A DNA stretch of 38,139 nt from Shewanella pneumatophori. Its GTDB lineage: Bacteria > Pseudomonadota > Gammaproteobacteria > Enterobacterales > Shewanellaceae. The stretch covers positions 1-38,139 of the forward strand of contig NZ_JAKILB010000024.1 of the NCBI RefSeq assembly GCF_023283895.1, read 5' to 3'. Made by a program: the position numbers and the translations under genes. Below are positions 16,810 through 26,385 of this stretch, in pieces (the first letter of the stretch is position 1; each line of letters opens with the position of its first letter). Under the pieces are notes generated by a model. The model did not search any database and was not told the origin of the DNA. It worked only from the letters and a program-made list of their open reading frames with translations.

Positions 16810-18237
16810 ATGAGTAACGAAATTAAAACTCAGGTAGTTGTACTAGGCGCTGGCCCTGCTGGCTACTCAGCTGCATTCCGTGCTGCAGATTTAGGTCTAG
16901 ATACTGTTATCGTTGAACGTTTCAGCACGTTAGGCGGTGTATGTCTAAACGTAGGTTGTATCCCTTCTAAAGCTTTGCTTCACGTTTCTAAAGTAATTGA
17001 AGAAGCGAAAGCGGTTTCTAGCCACGGTGTAGTTTTTGGTGAGCCTCAGATTGATCTTGATAAGCTACGTGAATACAAAAAATCAGTAATCGGTCAGCTA
17101 ACTAGCGGTTTAGGCGGAATGTCTAAAATGCGTAAAGTTAACGTAGTTAATGGTCTAGGTAAATTCACTGGTCCTAACACGCTAGAAGTTCAAGGTGAAG
17201 ACGGCGTTAAAGTTGTTCATTTTGAGCAGGCAATTATTGCTGCGGGTTCTCGCCCAATCCAATTACCATTTATTCCTCATGAAGACCCACGTGTATGGGA
17301 CTCAACTGATGCGCTAGAACTTAAAGAAGTTCCAGGCAAGCTGCTTGTTATGGGCGGCGGTATCATCGGTCTAGAAATGGGTACGGTATACTCTTCACTA
17401 GGTAGTGAGATTGACGTGGTTGAGATGTTCGACCAAGTTATTCCTGCAGCAGACAAAGACGTAGTTCGCGTTTACACCAAGAAGATCAAGAAGAAGTTCA
17501 ACTTGATGCTTGAAACCAAAGTGACTGCAGTTGAAGCCAAAGAAGATGGCATCTACGTAACAATGGAAGGCAAGAAAGCACCTGCTGAGCCTGTTCGTTA
17601 TGACGCAGTATTGGTTGCTATTGGTCGCGTACCAAACGGTAAAAACCTAGACGCAGAAAAAGCTGGCGTAAATGTTGATGAGCGTGGCTTTATCAATGTT
17701 GATAAGCAAATGCGTACTAACGTACCAAACATCTATGCAATTGGTGACATCGTTGGTCAACCAATGCTTGCACACAAAGGTGTGCATGAAGGTCACGTAG
17801 CGGCAGAAGTGATTTCTGGTCTTAAGCACTACTTTGACCCTAAAGTTATCCCATCAATTGCTTACACTGACCCAGAAGTAGCTTGGGTTGGTTTAACTGA
17901 GAAAGAAGCAAAAGAGCAAGGTGTTGCTTACGAAACTGCGACTTTCCCATGGGCTGCAAGTGGCCGTGCAATCGCATCTGATTGTGCAGATGGTATGACC
18001 AAGCTAATTTTCGACAAAGATACTCACCGTATTATTGGTGGTGCTATTGTTGGTGTTAACGGTGGCGAACTGCTAGGTGAAATTGGCCTAGCAATTGAAA
18101 TGGGTTGTGATGCTGAAGATTTAGCACTAACCATTCACGCTCACCCAACACTGCATGAGTCAGTTGGTTTAGCGGCAGAGATTTACGAAGGTTCAATTAC
18201 TGATTTGCCAAATCCAAAGGCAAAGAAGAAAAAGTAA
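16810..18237 (+). CDS. lpdA: Dihydrolipoyl dehydrogenase (E3 of 2-oxoacid dehydrogenase complexes)
   Basis: A flavoprotein of 475 residues that reoxidises dihydrolipoyl groups and passes electrons to NAD+. FAD-binding GxGxxG is at 13-18 (GAGPAG), redox-active C45 and C50 in GGVCLNVGCIPSK, NAD-binding GGGIIGLEMG near 183-192, and the catalytic His/Glu pair in HAHPTLHES close to residue 445. It normally serves pyruvate and 2-oxoglutarate dehydrogenases and the glycine cleavage system. The ATG follows AGAGGAAA. About 215 bp separate it from aceF, with a terminator between, which fits independent control of lpdA as in E. coli. Confidence 0.98.
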   Translation: MSNEIKTQVVVLGAGPAGYSAAFRAADLGLDTVIVERFSTLGGVCLNVGCIPSKALLHVSKVIEEAKAVSSHGVVFGEPQIDLDKLREYKKSVIGQLTSGLGGMSKMRKVNVVNGLGKFTGPNTLEVQGEDGVKVVHFEQAIIAAGSRPIQLPFIPHEDPRVWDSTDALELKEVPGKLLVMGGGIIGLEMGTVYSSLGSEIDVVEMFDQVIPAADKDVVRVYTKKIKKKFNLMLETKVTAVEAKEDGIYVTMEGKKAPAEPVRYDAVLVAIGRVPNGKNLDAEKAGVNVDERGFINVDKQMRTNVPNIYAIGDIVGQPMLAHKGVHEGHVAAEVISGLKHYFDPKVIPSIAYTDPEVAWVGLTEKEAKEQGVAYETATFPWAASGRAIASDCADGMTKLIFDKDTHRIIGGAIVGVNGGELLGEIGLAIEMGCDAEDLALTIHAHPTLHESVGLAAEIYEGSITDLPNPKAKKKK

Positions 18238-18254
18238 GCATTTGCTAATATTTT

Positions 18255-18282
18255 AAAAGGCGCTCTTAGGAGCGCTTTTTTT
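18255..18282 (+). terminator. lpdA terminator
   Basis: The stem GCGCTC-TTAG-GAGCGC (18260-18275) is flanked by AAAAG and seven T and lies about 18 bp past the lpdA stop codon. Confidence 0.9.
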
Positions 18283-18380
18283 ATATCTCATTATTTTTTA
18301 GAATGCTTTTTAAGCAATCAAAGGGTGAATATCTGTTACCTAAATGATACATTCAGGTTAATCTGAACGTGGTAAAGCAG

Positions 18381-21300
18381 ATGAAAATAATAATTAAAAA
18401 AATTTGGTTTAGCTTACTCTTATTACTTATTTCCGGCGCTGCCCCCGCATTGGCTAGCGGCGTGGTGCAGCGGGTGTTTACTGCAAGTGACGGGCTGACG
18501 AATGGCACCGTTTGGGATATCAGTTTTGATCAACATGGCTTTACTTGGTTGGCAACTGACGAAGGTTTGTATCGTGTAAGTAGTAACAAAGTACGACGTA
18601 TCGATAAAAGCGGCTTACAATCTCAGTTAAGCGACAGCATCTTATATTTGGCCGAACCGATTAGCGAGCGGCACCTGCTTGTTAGTGGCATTTATAACGT
18701 TTATTTGTACGATATAAAGACCAATCACTTCCTTGAGTTCGGCACTCCTGAGTTATTTCCAGAATATCGCGGTGGAGGCATAGCATCTCAGATTGAAGAC
18801 GCTAATGGCGACCGCTTGTTACTTACCTATGAAGGCGAGTTACTGCGTTTTAATTACCAAGCAATGACGCTGAATCGAATCAGTTTCTTGCCAAGTCATC
18901 CAGATCAACCTTCAAGGATCATGTTTGCGCTTAGTGATGATAGCTTGCTTATTGGCCGCGATCGGCAACTAGAAGTACGTGATAGCTATGGGGTGCGGCA
19001 GCAGATACTTGATTGGGATGATGCTTGGGGCGATATCAACTATAGCTTTAAAGACTCAGCTGGCCGAGCTTGGATTAGCAGCAGCAAAGGCCTGTTTCAA
19101 CTTGACTTACAAAGCCTGTCGATTGCTAAAGTCGAACAGCTTGACCATTATGTTAGCAACATTGCCGAAGACAAGCAGGGGCACCTTTGGCTTTCAACTC
19201 ATACAGGCCTACTGCGCTGGTTACCCGGAGAGCGAACAGGCACTTTTTACGGTGATGCACTTAAGCAAAAGTCCAATATAGACTATACCTTTGATATTGC
19301 CGTGGATGAAGCCGGCTTTGTTTGGGTGGGCGGCTCTGGCGATGGTGTGGCTATTTTGGCGATAGAGCCTGATTTCCTATTGGATAAATTTACTGAGGCA
19401 GCGCCTTATCAAATACAAGATGAGTTAGTGTGGTCGATTTTTGCCGAAGCTAATCATCTTTGGTTAGGTACCGATAATGGTCTAATTTTAATCGACAAGC
19501 GAACTCAACAGTCCTATCAAATTAATCCCTACGGCATACGCCAAAGTGACAGTATTTATAAAATAGATCCTTTAGATGAAGAGCATCTATTGCTGTCTAG
19601 TACTAACGGTCTCTCAGTAGTAAATAAAGCGACTTTTCATAGCGAAAGCTTTGCAAGCTGGTCTGGTGGTAAAGAGTCTTTGCAAAGTAGTGTGGTTTAT
19701 ACCACTTATTTTGACAGCGTTATCAAAGGGCGGATTTGGTTTGCAACTAGCCGAGGTCTGTTTTATTGGCAGCAGGGACTATTGGAGCCAGAGCGAGTAA
19801 AACTTGTTAGCTCGATGAATAGCTCGCCAGCTTTGGTGGTTATGGCGATAACTCGTGATAGCTATGGCCGATTGTGGTTAGGTGGTAATCGGATTTTCGG
19901 CTATTTGGACTCGCAGCTAACTTTTCATCCTAAAATGGATGCAATTGTCACTGAAGCTGGCGAATCGACAGTGCGCTTTATTAGTGAAGTGGACCCTGGC
20001 GAGCTTTGGCTTGGCCTCGAAGCTCATGGGGTGTTGGGCTTTAATGTGCAAAATGGCGCGACAGAAAGTATTACCGACAGATGGGATATTAGCTGCAGCG
20101 GCATCTTTTTTATTGAGAATATCGATCATTATCGCTTAGTTGGGTGTCCGCGATCATTGATCCGTAAAGATTTAAATAGCGGTGAAGTCATCGTTATTTC
20201 GCCGCAAGATGGCTTGATTAGTGATGAGCTTAATGAAGGCGCTTATTTTGTCTCTGAGAGTGGCCTTTACCTAGGTACACCTGACGGAGCTATGTTGGTC
20301 GACGTTGATTTACTGCAAAACCGCTTGCCGAATGATGTGGTGATGCTTGAATCAATGGAGATCTATTTTGAGACGCGCACAGAGTTAAGTTTACTGCCAC
20401 AAACCGGCCACCACATACTGCCAGGTGCGCAGCTTATTAGCTTTGAATTTGCACGCAAGAATTACCTCGATGATAAACCATTACAGCTTAAATATCGCTT
20501 GCGGCGAGAGTCTGATAATAGCGACGGCAATTACCTTTATCTAGAGGGAAAGTCTCAACTCAATATCTCTGGCTTGGAAGCTGGCTCTTACGTTATCGAT
20601 ATCATCAGCCTTGATAATGAGGTTTGGTCAGAGCAACCTTTCTCATTCAACTTTTATGTAGAAAAGTATTGGTGGCAAACCTCTTGGTTTACTGGCTTGC
20701 TGATCCTGTGTTTTATGTTAGCTGGCTTAGGCATTATTTTCATTCGTCAGCAACAGGTTAGGGCGTTTAGGCGGATTAACTCAGCCCTGACAGATAGTGA
20801 AGACCGTCTAAAGCAAGCACTTAAAGGTAGTAACTCTGAGCTCTGGGAGTGGCAGCTAGAAACCGAGTTATTCAGAGTTGAAAATACAGCAGGCTTATTA
20901 AGTGCTGATAAACCACAAATCTATCTGCGCCTCGAAGAATTTGCTATCCATAGAGATGATGCCAGTGAAACCCTTGCGGCGTGGCAAGATATGCTGCATG
21001 AGCGAACCGATCGCTTTGAAGTGGAATACCGCTATTGGACCAAACATAAAAGCTGGGGATGGTTACGGGTAATGGGGCGGCCTGTTAAACGTAATCAACT
21101 GACAGGCACCATTGAGCGGGTGGCTGGGATCTATAGTGATATTACTGAGCAGCGTAAGCTTAAAAATGATATCTATCTGTTGGCACAAGCATTTGAAAAT
21201 ACCTCCGAAGCATTACTGATCTTCAACCGTGACGAAGTTATTGAAGTAACCAATAAGGCGGCACAAGACATGATAGGTCTTGATGCACAACGCTTGATAG

Positions 21301-22844
21301 GCTTGCCATTTAATGACGTACTACAAGGTGAAAAATTAGATAAACGACTAGCTGATATTCTCACTCAAAGGCTAAGTTGGGCCGGTGAGTGCCATGTTGC
21401 CAGTTTAGAAAATCATAAGCGTGCTGTGTGGCTTAACGTTTCGGCCATATTAGATGCTAATGGTGATGCTACGCATTACGTAGTGGTGTTTTCTGATATC
21501 ACCGAGCGTAAACGCGCAGAGTCAGAGCTACGCCGTTTAGCAAACTACGATGTACTAACGGCACTACCGAATAGGACATTGTTCTCCAGCAAACTTTCTC
21601 AGTCGGTGTATCAAGCTGAAAAAGAGGGCGGTAACTTAGCCTTATTGTTTTTAGATTTAGACAGATTTAAGCATGTAAATGATTCTTACGGTCACAGTAT
21701 GGGCGATGCATTATTAGTCGAGGCGTCCAGCCGCTTGCAGGCACTTATCGCTGAACAACATGTGTTATGTCGCTTCGGTGGTGATGAGTTTGTAATATTA
21801 CTGCGTGAAAACCCCAATATTGATGAAATAAATTACCTTTGCGAACAGTTGCTTGAATGCATTCAAAGGCCATTCGAGCTATATGGGCGTGAGTTCTTTA
21901 TTTCAACCAGTATTGGTGTCAGCTTATGGCCTGAAGATGCCAAGCAACCCGAAGCACTTATTAAGAATGCTGATTTGGCCATGTATCACGCCAAAGATGA
22001 AGGTAAAGGCACCTTTAAGTATTATTCGCAAGAGCGTAATGCTGAGGCGCTATATCACCTAAGACTAGAGGCTGACTTACGCAAAGCCATTGAACGCAAT
22101 GAGTTTGAGCTGCACTTCCAGCCGCAAATCGATATTTTAAATAGCGATAAGTTGATTGGGGTTGAGGCATTACTGCGCTGGAAACACCCGACAGAGGGTT
22201 ATGTTCGCACTGATATTTTCATCAAAGTGGCTGAAGCGTGCGGGCTCATTGTTGAAATAGACCGCTGGGTAATGCGCGAAGCGTGTCGAATTGCAGCGCC
22301 TTGGAGTCGACAATTAGATGAACAGATAAAAGTGTCGGTCAATGTGTCGGCGTTGCACTTTAGGCAGCCAGACTTTATCAAAGGTGTGCAGCAAGTGTTA
22401 GCTGATACACAAATGCCAAATGCTAATTTGTCGCTTGAAATCACCGAAGGCGTGCTAATGAAAGAGCTAAAGGTTGCTAAGCAGCACCTTAAAGAGTTGA
22501 AAAAACTCAACATCGCTGTGGCTATTGATGACTTTGGCACTGGTTACTCATCACTGGCATACTTACGCCACTTTGAGGTCAATACCTTAAAAATTGATCG
22601 CTCATTCCTAATTGATATCGCTTCAAATAAGGCTGATCAAGCCATTGCCAGCAGTATTATCGAGTTGGCGAGAAACCTAAAGCTAGATGTGGTTGCTGAA
22701 GGGGTCGAAACTCACGAGCAGCTTGAGCAGGTATTTAGTCGTGGCTGTTATGTTATTCAAGGGTATTACTTTGCTAAGCCAATGTCAGTGAAAGACATCG
22801 AAGTATATATGGGGCTAAAGCAACCGCTGATAGCAGAAGGATAG
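18381..22844 (+). CDS. Membrane sensor with periplasmic beta-propeller, PAS domains, GGDEF and EAL
   Basis: A very large protein of about 1487 residues. A signal peptide (MKIIIKK ... APALA) is followed by about 620 residues of two-component-regulator propeller repeats, with recurrent motifs such as GFTWLATDEGLY, GHLWLSTHTGLL and GFVWVGGSGDGV, then a Y_Y_Y-like domain ending near 750 and a membrane segment WFTGLLILCFMLAGLGIIFI. The cytoplasmic part has two PAS domains (about 800-1045), GGDEF (intact motif at 1133-1137) and EAL (E1262-A-L; DDFGTGYSS). The usual RxxD inhibitory site before GGDEF is absent. It probably senses a periplasmic ligand and adjusts cyclic di-GMP. A GTG 12 bases upstream is an alternative start. 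The ligand is unknown. Confidence 0.9.
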   Translation: MKIIIKKIWFSLLLLLISGAAPALASGVVQRVFTASDGLTNGTVWDISFDQHGFTWLATDEGLYRVSSNKVRRIDKSGLQSQLSDSILYLAEPISERHLLVSGIYNVYLYDIKTNHFLEFGTPELFPEYRGGGIASQIEDANGDRLLLTYEGELLRFNYQAMTLNRISFLPSHPDQPSRIMFALSDDSLLIGRDRQLEVRDSYGVRQQILDWDDAWGDINYSFKDSAGRAWISSSKGLFQLDLQSLSIAKVEQLDHYVSNIAEDKQGHLWLSTHTGLLRWLPGERTGTFYGDALKQKSNIDYTFDIAVDEAGFVWVGGSGDGVAILAIEPDFLLDKFTEAAPYQIQDELVWSIFAEANHLWLGTDNGLILIDKRTQQSYQINPYGIRQSDSIYKIDPLDEEHLLLSSTNGLSVVNKATFHSESFASWSGGKESLQSSVVYTTYFDSVIKGRIWFATSRGLFYWQQGLLEPERVKLVSSMNSSPALVVMAITRDSYGRLWLGGNRIFGYLDSQLTFHPKMDAIVTEAGESTVRFISEVDPGELWLGLEAHGVLGFNVQNGATESITDRWDISCSGIFFIENIDHYRLVGCPRSLIRKDLNSGEVIVISPQDGLISDELNEGAYFVSESGLYLGTPDGAMLVDVDLLQNRLPNDVVMLESMEIYFETRTELSLLPQTGHHILPGAQLISFEFARKNYLDDKPLQLKYRLRRESDNSDGNYLYLEGKSQLNISGLEAGSYVIDIISLDNEVWSEQPFSFNFYVEKYWWQTSWFTGLLILCFMLAGLGIIFIRQQQVRAFRRINSALTDSEDRLKQALKGSNSELWEWQLETELFRVENTAGLLSADKPQIYLRLEEFAIHRDDASETLAAWQDMLHERTDRFEVEYRYWTKHKSWGWLRVMGRPVKRNQLTGTIERVAGIYSDITEQRKLKNDIYLLAQAFENTSEALLIFNRDEVIEVTNKAAQDMIGLDAQRLIGLPFNDVLQGEKLDKRLADILTQRLSWAGECHVASLENHKRAVWLNVSAILDANGDATHYVVVFSDITERKRAESELRRLANYDVLTALPNRTLFSSKLSQSVYQAEKEGGNLALLFLDLDRFKHVNDSYGHSMGDALLVEASSRLQALIAEQHVLCRFGGDEFVILLRENPNIDEINYLCEQLLECIQRPFELYGREFFISTSIGVSLWPEDAKQPEALIKNADLAMYHAKDEGKGTFKYYSQERNAEALYHLRLEADLRKAIERNEFELHFQPQIDILNSDKLIGVEALLRWKHPTEGYVRTDIFIKVAEACGLIVEIDRWVMREACRIAAPWSRQLDEQIKVSVNVSALHFRQPDFIKGVQQVLADTQMPNANLSLEITEGVLMKELKVAKQHLKELKKLNIAVAIDDFGTGYSSLAYLRHFEVNTLKIDRSFLIDIASNKADQAIASSIIELARNLKLDVVAEGVETHEQLEQVFSRGCYVIQGYYFAKPMSVKDIEVYMGLKQPLIAEG

Positions 22845-22926
22845 GGTTAATAGCGGCACAACACCTTGCAGCTCGAGTGTAAATCAAATACGTTAAGACA
22901 TAACTTAAAGAGTCGAAAAAGACATT

Positions 22927-25140
22927 ATGATACATAGAATTATTATTCTTTGTTTAGCGATAGCAAGCCCATTTGCTCTTGCGCAGGAACGCCCAAAAAT
23001 AGGATTAGTATTAAGTGGTGGTGGCGCAAAAGGCGCGGCCCATATCGGTGTACTTAAAGTCCTCGAAGAAAAGCAGATCCCAATTGATTATATTGCCGGT
23101 ACCAGTATTGGTGCTTATGTCGGTGGTATGTATGCGCTGGGATACAGTGCGGCAGAAATTGAGGCGATTATGATGAATACCAAGTGGGACAAAGGGTATT
23201 CAGATACTATTCCAAGAGAATCACTTAGTTACCGTGATAAAGAAACCCGCGATCAGTTTAATATTCCTATCAATATCGGTTACAGCGATGAAGAGGTTAA
23301 AACCCCTGCAGGATTGCTACGGGGGCAATCTATGTCGCAGTTGCTGCGTAGCTCAACCGATCTAGTGCATCAGTTTGGTGATTTCGATGATTTATCCATT
23401 CCTTATCGCGCAGTAGCCACAAATTTGGCCACTAGCGAGCCAGTTGTGTTGCGCTCTGGTAGCGTGGTAGCGGCTATGCAAGCGTCAGCATCAGTACCTG
23501 GTGCACTGCAGCCGGCGCAGATTAACGGCATGCTATTAGTCGATGGTGGTATCGCTAACAATATGCCAGTTGATGTGGTTAAAGCTATGGGCGCAGATAT
23601 TGTTATTGCGGTTGATATCGGTTCTCCATTGGTGGGTAAGTCAGAGTTAAACAGCACCATTGCTGTGCTTAATCAGCTTTCGACTATATTGACTAATGCT
23701 AGCTCTGACAGACAAAAAGCGCTGTTAACCGATCATGATATTTTGATCCGCCCTAATATTGGTGAGCTCAGCACCACAGATTTTAGCATTATGCCTATTG
23801 CCTTGCCGTTAGGTGAAATCGCTGCCCGAGAACAGACTGACAAGCTTGAGCAATACAGTGTTGCTAGCCAAGATTACAATCAATATTTAGCGCATAAAAA
23901 GCAAAAGAGTCAGCAATGGGTTGCAGACATCGACCGACCACTTATTAAGGTGATTTACGATAATGACTCTAAAGTCAGCGAGAAGTTATTAGCTGATAAC
24001 TTAGATCTTAATGTAGGCGAGCGGGTTACGGTTGAATCGTTAGAGACTGGCCTAGATAGAATTTACGCTTTAGATAAATTTGAGCGTGTTGATGCTGAAT
24101 TCACCGACACAGAAGAGGGGAGGGTGTTAACGGTTCGCACTAAAGCAAAGTCTTGGGGGCCAAACTATTTCCAGTTAGGCTTTAGTTGGGAAGATGACTT
24201 TAGCTTAGATTCGGTGATTTCGTTGGACATGGCCTACACCATGACCGAACTTACCGAAAACGGCGGCGAGTGGCGCAATGAGCTTTCGCTGGGGTTTGAT
24301 AAGTTAATTGCCTCTGAGTTTTATCAGCCATTGGTTAAAGAGCAAACGTACTTTAGCCGCGCACGAGTTGAGTATGAGCTGAAAGACTGGGGATTTTTTG
24401 AAAATAACAATCGCGTCTTAGAACTAAAGCAAACTGCTTACCGTGCCGAGCTTGGGATAGGTATTAACTACACCCAAAATGGTATGGTTGAGATTGGCTT
24501 ACTAGGCGAAAAAGGCGATCTTGAAAGTGATTTATGGACGTTTGGCAGAGTACCTTACGATGGTTACGGTGGTTATTTTAAGTTTGCCTATGATGACTTA
24601 AACAGTATTAACTTCCCTACCTCTGGTAACCGTTTCACATTTAATATGTATATGCGTAAAGAGGGCTATGATTTAAATGGTTTAGCTGAGTCTTCTGACT
24701 TCTCAATGCAGTATGAAGCCGATTGGCGTGGTGCTGTTGGCGTGGGTAATCATGCATTTGTGGGTATTGCTTCGTTTGCTACAGTAGATAAAGACGGCGC
24801 ATTTACAGTTAACGTGTCAGAGCTCGGCGGATTTTTAAATCTATCTGGTTATCACAAGAATGCACTTTATGGATCGCACAAGGTATTTGGCGCCTTTGTT
24901 TATCAATATGATTTGGGGCGAGATGTATTGGGCATGACTGAGTACCCGCTATATCTTGGTACCAGTATTGAGGCGGGTAACGTCTGGAACCAAAAAGATA
25001 ATGTGTCGCTTGATGACTTAATTTACGCTGGTAGTTTGTATTTAGGTATAGATACCAGTGTTGGCCCAGCGGCCTTTGGTTTTGGCGCATCAGATGATGG
25101 TGAGAAAACCGTGTTCCTGTTTATTGGTAAGAACTGGTAG
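22927..25140 (+). CDS. Patatin-like phospholipase fused to an outer-membrane barrel (PlpD-type, type Vd)
   Basis: A protein of 737 residues. A signal peptide ends at about ALA (residue 19). The patatin domain (25-310) has the oxyanion loop GGGAKG (31-36), nucleophile S60 in GTSIG and catalytic D206 in DGG. A POTRA-like domain covers about 335-405, and a C-terminal 16-strand-type barrel of the surface-antigen family fills 415-737 and ends in an aromatic residue (FLFIGKNW). In PlpD of Pseudomonas the barrel exports the lipase domain. Here the catalytic dyad is intact, so an active A-type phospholipase at the cell surface or released is inferred. It lies 82 bp after the sensor gene, possibly co-transcribed. 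Confidence 0.9.
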   Translation: MIHRIIILCLAIASPFALAQERPKIGLVLSGGGAKGAAHIGVLKVLEEKQIPIDYIAGTSIGAYVGGMYALGYSAAEIEAIMMNTKWDKGYSDTIPRESLSYRDKETRDQFNIPINIGYSDEEVKTPAGLLRGQSMSQLLRSSTDLVHQFGDFDDLSIPYRAVATNLATSEPVVLRSGSVVAAMQASASVPGALQPAQINGMLLVDGGIANNMPVDVVKAMGADIVIAVDIGSPLVGKSELNSTIAVLNQLSTILTNASSDRQKALLTDHDILIRPNIGELSTTDFSIMPIALPLGEIAAREQTDKLEQYSVASQDYNQYLAHKKQKSQQWVADIDRPLIKVIYDNDSKVSEKLLADNLDLNVGERVTVESLETGLDRIYALDKFERVDAEFTDTEEGRVLTVRTKAKSWGPNYFQLGFSWEDDFSLDSVISLDMAYTMTELTENGGEWRNELSLGFDKLIASEFYQPLVKEQTYFSRARVEYELKDWGFFENNNRVLELKQTAYRAELGIGINYTQNGMVEIGLLGEKGDLESDLWTFGRVPYDGYGGYFKFAYDDLNSINFPTSGNRFTFNMYMRKEGYDLNGLAESSDFSMQYEADWRGAVGVGNHAFVGIASFATVDKDGAFTVNVSELGGFLNLSGYHKNALYGSHKVFGAFVYQYDLGRDVLGMTEYPLYLGTSIEAGNVWNQKDNVSLDDLIYAGSLYLGIDTSVGPAAFGFGASDDGEKTVFLFIGKNW

Positions 25141-25246
25141 CTGCGGTGCGATAAGCATAAATTGTAGCTCTGAAAGTACATCTCTAAATACAAATCTTTA
25201 AATAGAGCTCTCTAAATATATAGTTCTAATTGATAGCTGCACAATC

Positions 25247-25273
25247 AAAAGCCCATCATCAGATGGGCTTTTT
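25247..25273. terminator. Bidirectional terminator between the patatin and HAD genes
   Basis: The stem GCCCATC-ATCA-GATGGGC (25251-25268) has four A before and five T after it, so it can stop transcription from both convergent genes. Confidence 0.88.
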
Positions 25274-25314
25274 GGTTACAGGCTTTAGCTATACAGGCGC
25301 TTTGTTGCAGCTGA

Positions 25315-25983
25315 TTAGCTTGGTGACTTTGTTAAGTAAGCGGCGAGATCTAACAGGCTATCAAGTTGCTGATGGGCGATAGCCCATTTAGTCAGATTGG
25401 CATGTTGAGGCTCTGGTATCGCCACTGTTTGCATGTTTGCCGCGCGGGCGGCGACTAATCCATTAAATGAATCTTCAATGGCTAAACAATTGATAGGATC
25501 AATATTCAGCGCTGCAGCGCAATTTAAATAAACCTCGGGATGAGGTTTACCGTATTGCAGGTTTTCTGCAGATTCAATGGCTTGAAAATAGCTTTCTATT
25601 TGTAATCTGTTTAAAACGGCATTAATAATCTTGCTTGAAGACGATGTGGCTAAGCCAACTTTTAGCTCTAGTTCTTTACAGGCTTCAAGTGCTTCGCTTA
25701 CACCTTGCATAGGTTGACCATCGGCTAAAATATAGCTGACAACCTGATCTACAATGGCTTGTGCGGTTTGCTGATTATTGTAATTAGCCCACGGACAACG
25801 CTGATACCAAAACTCAACAACTTGATCGATACGTAGCCCAGTTGTTAGCGTCATATCTTGCATCGTTACGTTTAAACCAAGGTCATTCATAACCTTAAAA
25901 ATGGCTATTTGCCAGCTTGGTTCAGAGTCAATTAGCACCCCGTCCATATCGAAAATAACCGCTTTTAGCTTAGGTGTACTCAT
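25315..25983 (-). CDS. hxpB: HAD-family sugar phosphatase, HxpB/YniC-like
   Basis: A cytosolic phosphatase of 222 residues. HAD motif I is FDMDGVLIDSEP (D12 nucleophile, D14 acid/base), motif II is the TSSSS region near 113, motif III lysine is in GKPHPEVYL, and motif IV is IEDSFNG. A helical cap lies between motifs I and II. The stretches TTGLRIDQVVEFWYQRCPW and KPHPEVYLNCAAALNIDP closely follow E. coli YniC (HxpB), which acts on hexitol phosphates and 2-deoxyglucose-6-phosphate. Exact substrate preference cannot be read from sequence. Convergent with the patatin gene and divergent from acnB. Confidence 0.85.
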   Translation of the reverse strand: MSTPKLKAVIFDMDGVLIDSEPSWQIAIFKVMNDLGLNVTMQDMTLTTGLRIDQVVEFWYQRCPWANYNNQQTAQAIVDQVVSYILADGQPMQGVSEALEACKELELKVGLATSSSSKIINAVLNRLQIESYFQAIESAENLQYGKPHPEVYLNCAAALNIDPINCLAIEDSFNGLVAARAANMQTVAIPEPQHANLTKWAIAHQQLDSLLDLAAYLTKSPS

Positions 25984-26250
25984 AAGTATCCAATTATGTT
26001 CATTATAACTTTGGTGAATATTAGCCGTTTAAATTGCCATTTTTGATAATAATCATACAAATTAATCCATAAAAAGCGAGTGGTTTTATGTTTTTAAATC
26101 GCTAACCTAAGCAGGTGTGGATTAGTTTAAATGTATGATTTATATAATTTAGATCAATGTTTCACACTATGGTCTAGTTTTCTTTTTAAACAAATAGTTT
26201 TACTGTATAGCTCGAGATGTCGACTGAGTGTTGTTCTGCTTCGGTGCGAG

Positions 26251-26266
26251 TGTGATCTAATTCATA
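26251..26266. promoter_or_regulatory. Candidate CRP site at the acnB promoter
   Basis: TGTGATCTAATTCATA has a perfect left arm and four of five bases of the right arm of TGTGA-N6-TCACA. It overlaps the putative -35 element, an atypical location for activation. acnB is CRP-controlled in E. coli, so the match is worth noting but unproven. Confidence 0.35.
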
Positions 26267-26289
26267 CTTTCGCAAAGCTGTAGTATAAT
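26261..26289 (+). promoter_or_regulatory. Putative sigma-70 promoter of acnB
   Basis: TTCATA (26261-26266), a 17-bp spacer and a consensus -10 TATAAT (26284-26289). The start of transcription would be near 26296, giving a leader of about 90 nt. Confidence 0.6.
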
Positions 26290-26385
26290 GGCGCTCGAAT
26301 TAAGGATCGAGTCTGTCGAACTGCTGGCGTCTGTTTGAGATCTGCAGTTTGGCTGTTAGAACGCCAAAATAAGAGGAATGTTGCC

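Larger units (their letters stand above)
25984..26385. other. Divergent promoter region of hxpB-like gene and acnB
   Basis: A+T-rich, no gene. It holds a candidate acnB promoter (26261-26289), an overlapping CRP-like site and a leader of about 90 nt that ends in a hairpin, TTTGGC (26348-26353) / GCCAAA (26363-26368), directly before the acnB ribosome site. Confidence 0.6.
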
